DNA of 64,000 nucleotides from Dromiciops gliroides (Eukaryota > Chordata > Mammalia > Microbiotheria > Microbiotheriidae). The position numbers and the translations under genes are program-made. The notes under the pieces are model-generated. The model saw only the letters and a list, made by a program, of their open reading frames with translations, was not told the origin of the DNA and searched no databases. The stretch spans positions 645,400,660-645,464,659 of the forward strand of contig NC_057863.1 of the NCBI RefSeq assembly GCF_019393635.1, given 5' to 3'. Each line of letters begins with the position of its first letter. The first letter of the stretch is position 1. This document shows positions 63,885-64,000 of this stretch, piece after piece.

Positions 63885-64000
63885 CATCTGATTCTAAGTG
63901 TGAGAAAAGGTTTCCAGATTTGGTGTAGAAAGTTCTCTCGTGTCATTTTCAGGCAAAGTGGCCTGGTTCTTGCTCTTCCCCCCTTTCCCTCCCCCTCCTG

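Larger units (their letters stand above)
62140..63900 (+). other. candidate alternative terminal exon in ZC3H4 intron 1
   Basis: A good acceptor (pyrimidine-rich CTTCTCCTGTGTCTTGCAG) ends at 62139. From either donor of exon 1 the joined frame reads SDGSLN and stops at 62156-62158. The following 1.7 kb is AT-rich, repeat-free and 3'UTR-like, with poly(A) signals at 63328-63333 and 63879-63884. Plausible early-terminating isoform, but inferred only from sequence signals. Confidence 0.35.
60286..64000 (+). other. ZC3H4: ZC3H4 intron 1 (start)
   Basis: Sequence downstream of the first donor. No recent SINE or L1 is visible over 3.7 kb, in contrast to the rest of the window. CpG-rich to about 60.66 kb, then ordinary single-copy sequence with short homopolymers. 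Confidence 0.6.

Overview
Mammalian nuclear DNA, almost certainly from a marsupial. The strongest clue is a very high density (about 45 copies) of a short tRNA-derived SINE whose head reads GGGGCAGCTAGGTGGCGCAG and which ends in an A-rich tail. It resembles WSINE1 of Australian-lineage marsupials. Older SINEs that carry the same head with longer bodies, L1/HAL1, L2, CR1/L3-like and RTE-like LINE pieces and solo LTRs are also present. The species cannot be fixed from sequence alone. All family names were assigned by eye.

Two protein-coding genes lie head to head. Left, minus strand: SAE1, the SUMO E1 subunit. Exon 1 is at 49147-49241, followed by exons at 33579-33690, 29648-29824, 27308-27450, 25108-25207 and 15346-15451. 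All visible junctions are GT-AG and the reading frame stays open for 244 codons, about 70% of the protein. The remaining C-terminal exons were not found and probably lie beyond position 1. Right, plus strand: the first coding exon of ZC3H4 (60137-60285, possibly extended to 60513), inside a large CpG island at about 58.85-60.66 kb. Neighbour and orientation match the human SAE1/ZC3H4 pair.

Layout: 1-15345 is SAE1 intron 6 or beyond (L3/L2, L1, RTE, SINEs, a 60+33 nt poly-G tract). 15.4-25.1 kb is intron 5 (SINEs, CR1/L3, a (TGC)14 repeat). 25.2-33.6 kb holds introns 4 to 2. 33.7-49.1 kb is intron 1, which contains two ORF2-less L1 (HAL1-like) elements and an L1 ORF2 fragment. 49.1-49.5 kb is the SAE1 CpG promoter with NRF1-like and E-box motifs. 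49.5-58.8 kb is the intergenic spacer, with two solo LTRs of one family and an L2 carrying stacked SINEs. 58.85-60.66 kb is the ZC3H4 promoter and exon 1, preceded by a 92-bp GC-box minisatellite. 60.7-64 kb is ZC3H4 intron 1, free of recent SINEs, with a candidate alternative terminal exon at 62140.

Functionally, SAE1 pairs with UBA2 to activate SUMO, and ZC3H4 acts with WDR82 to terminate unproductive transcription. No functional link between them is implied beyond shared position. I found no CRISPR array, operon or bacterial-type system. The most interesting items are the possible early-terminating ZC3H4 isoform, the promoter minisatellite, the HAL1-like pair, the solo LTRs and the poly-G tract.
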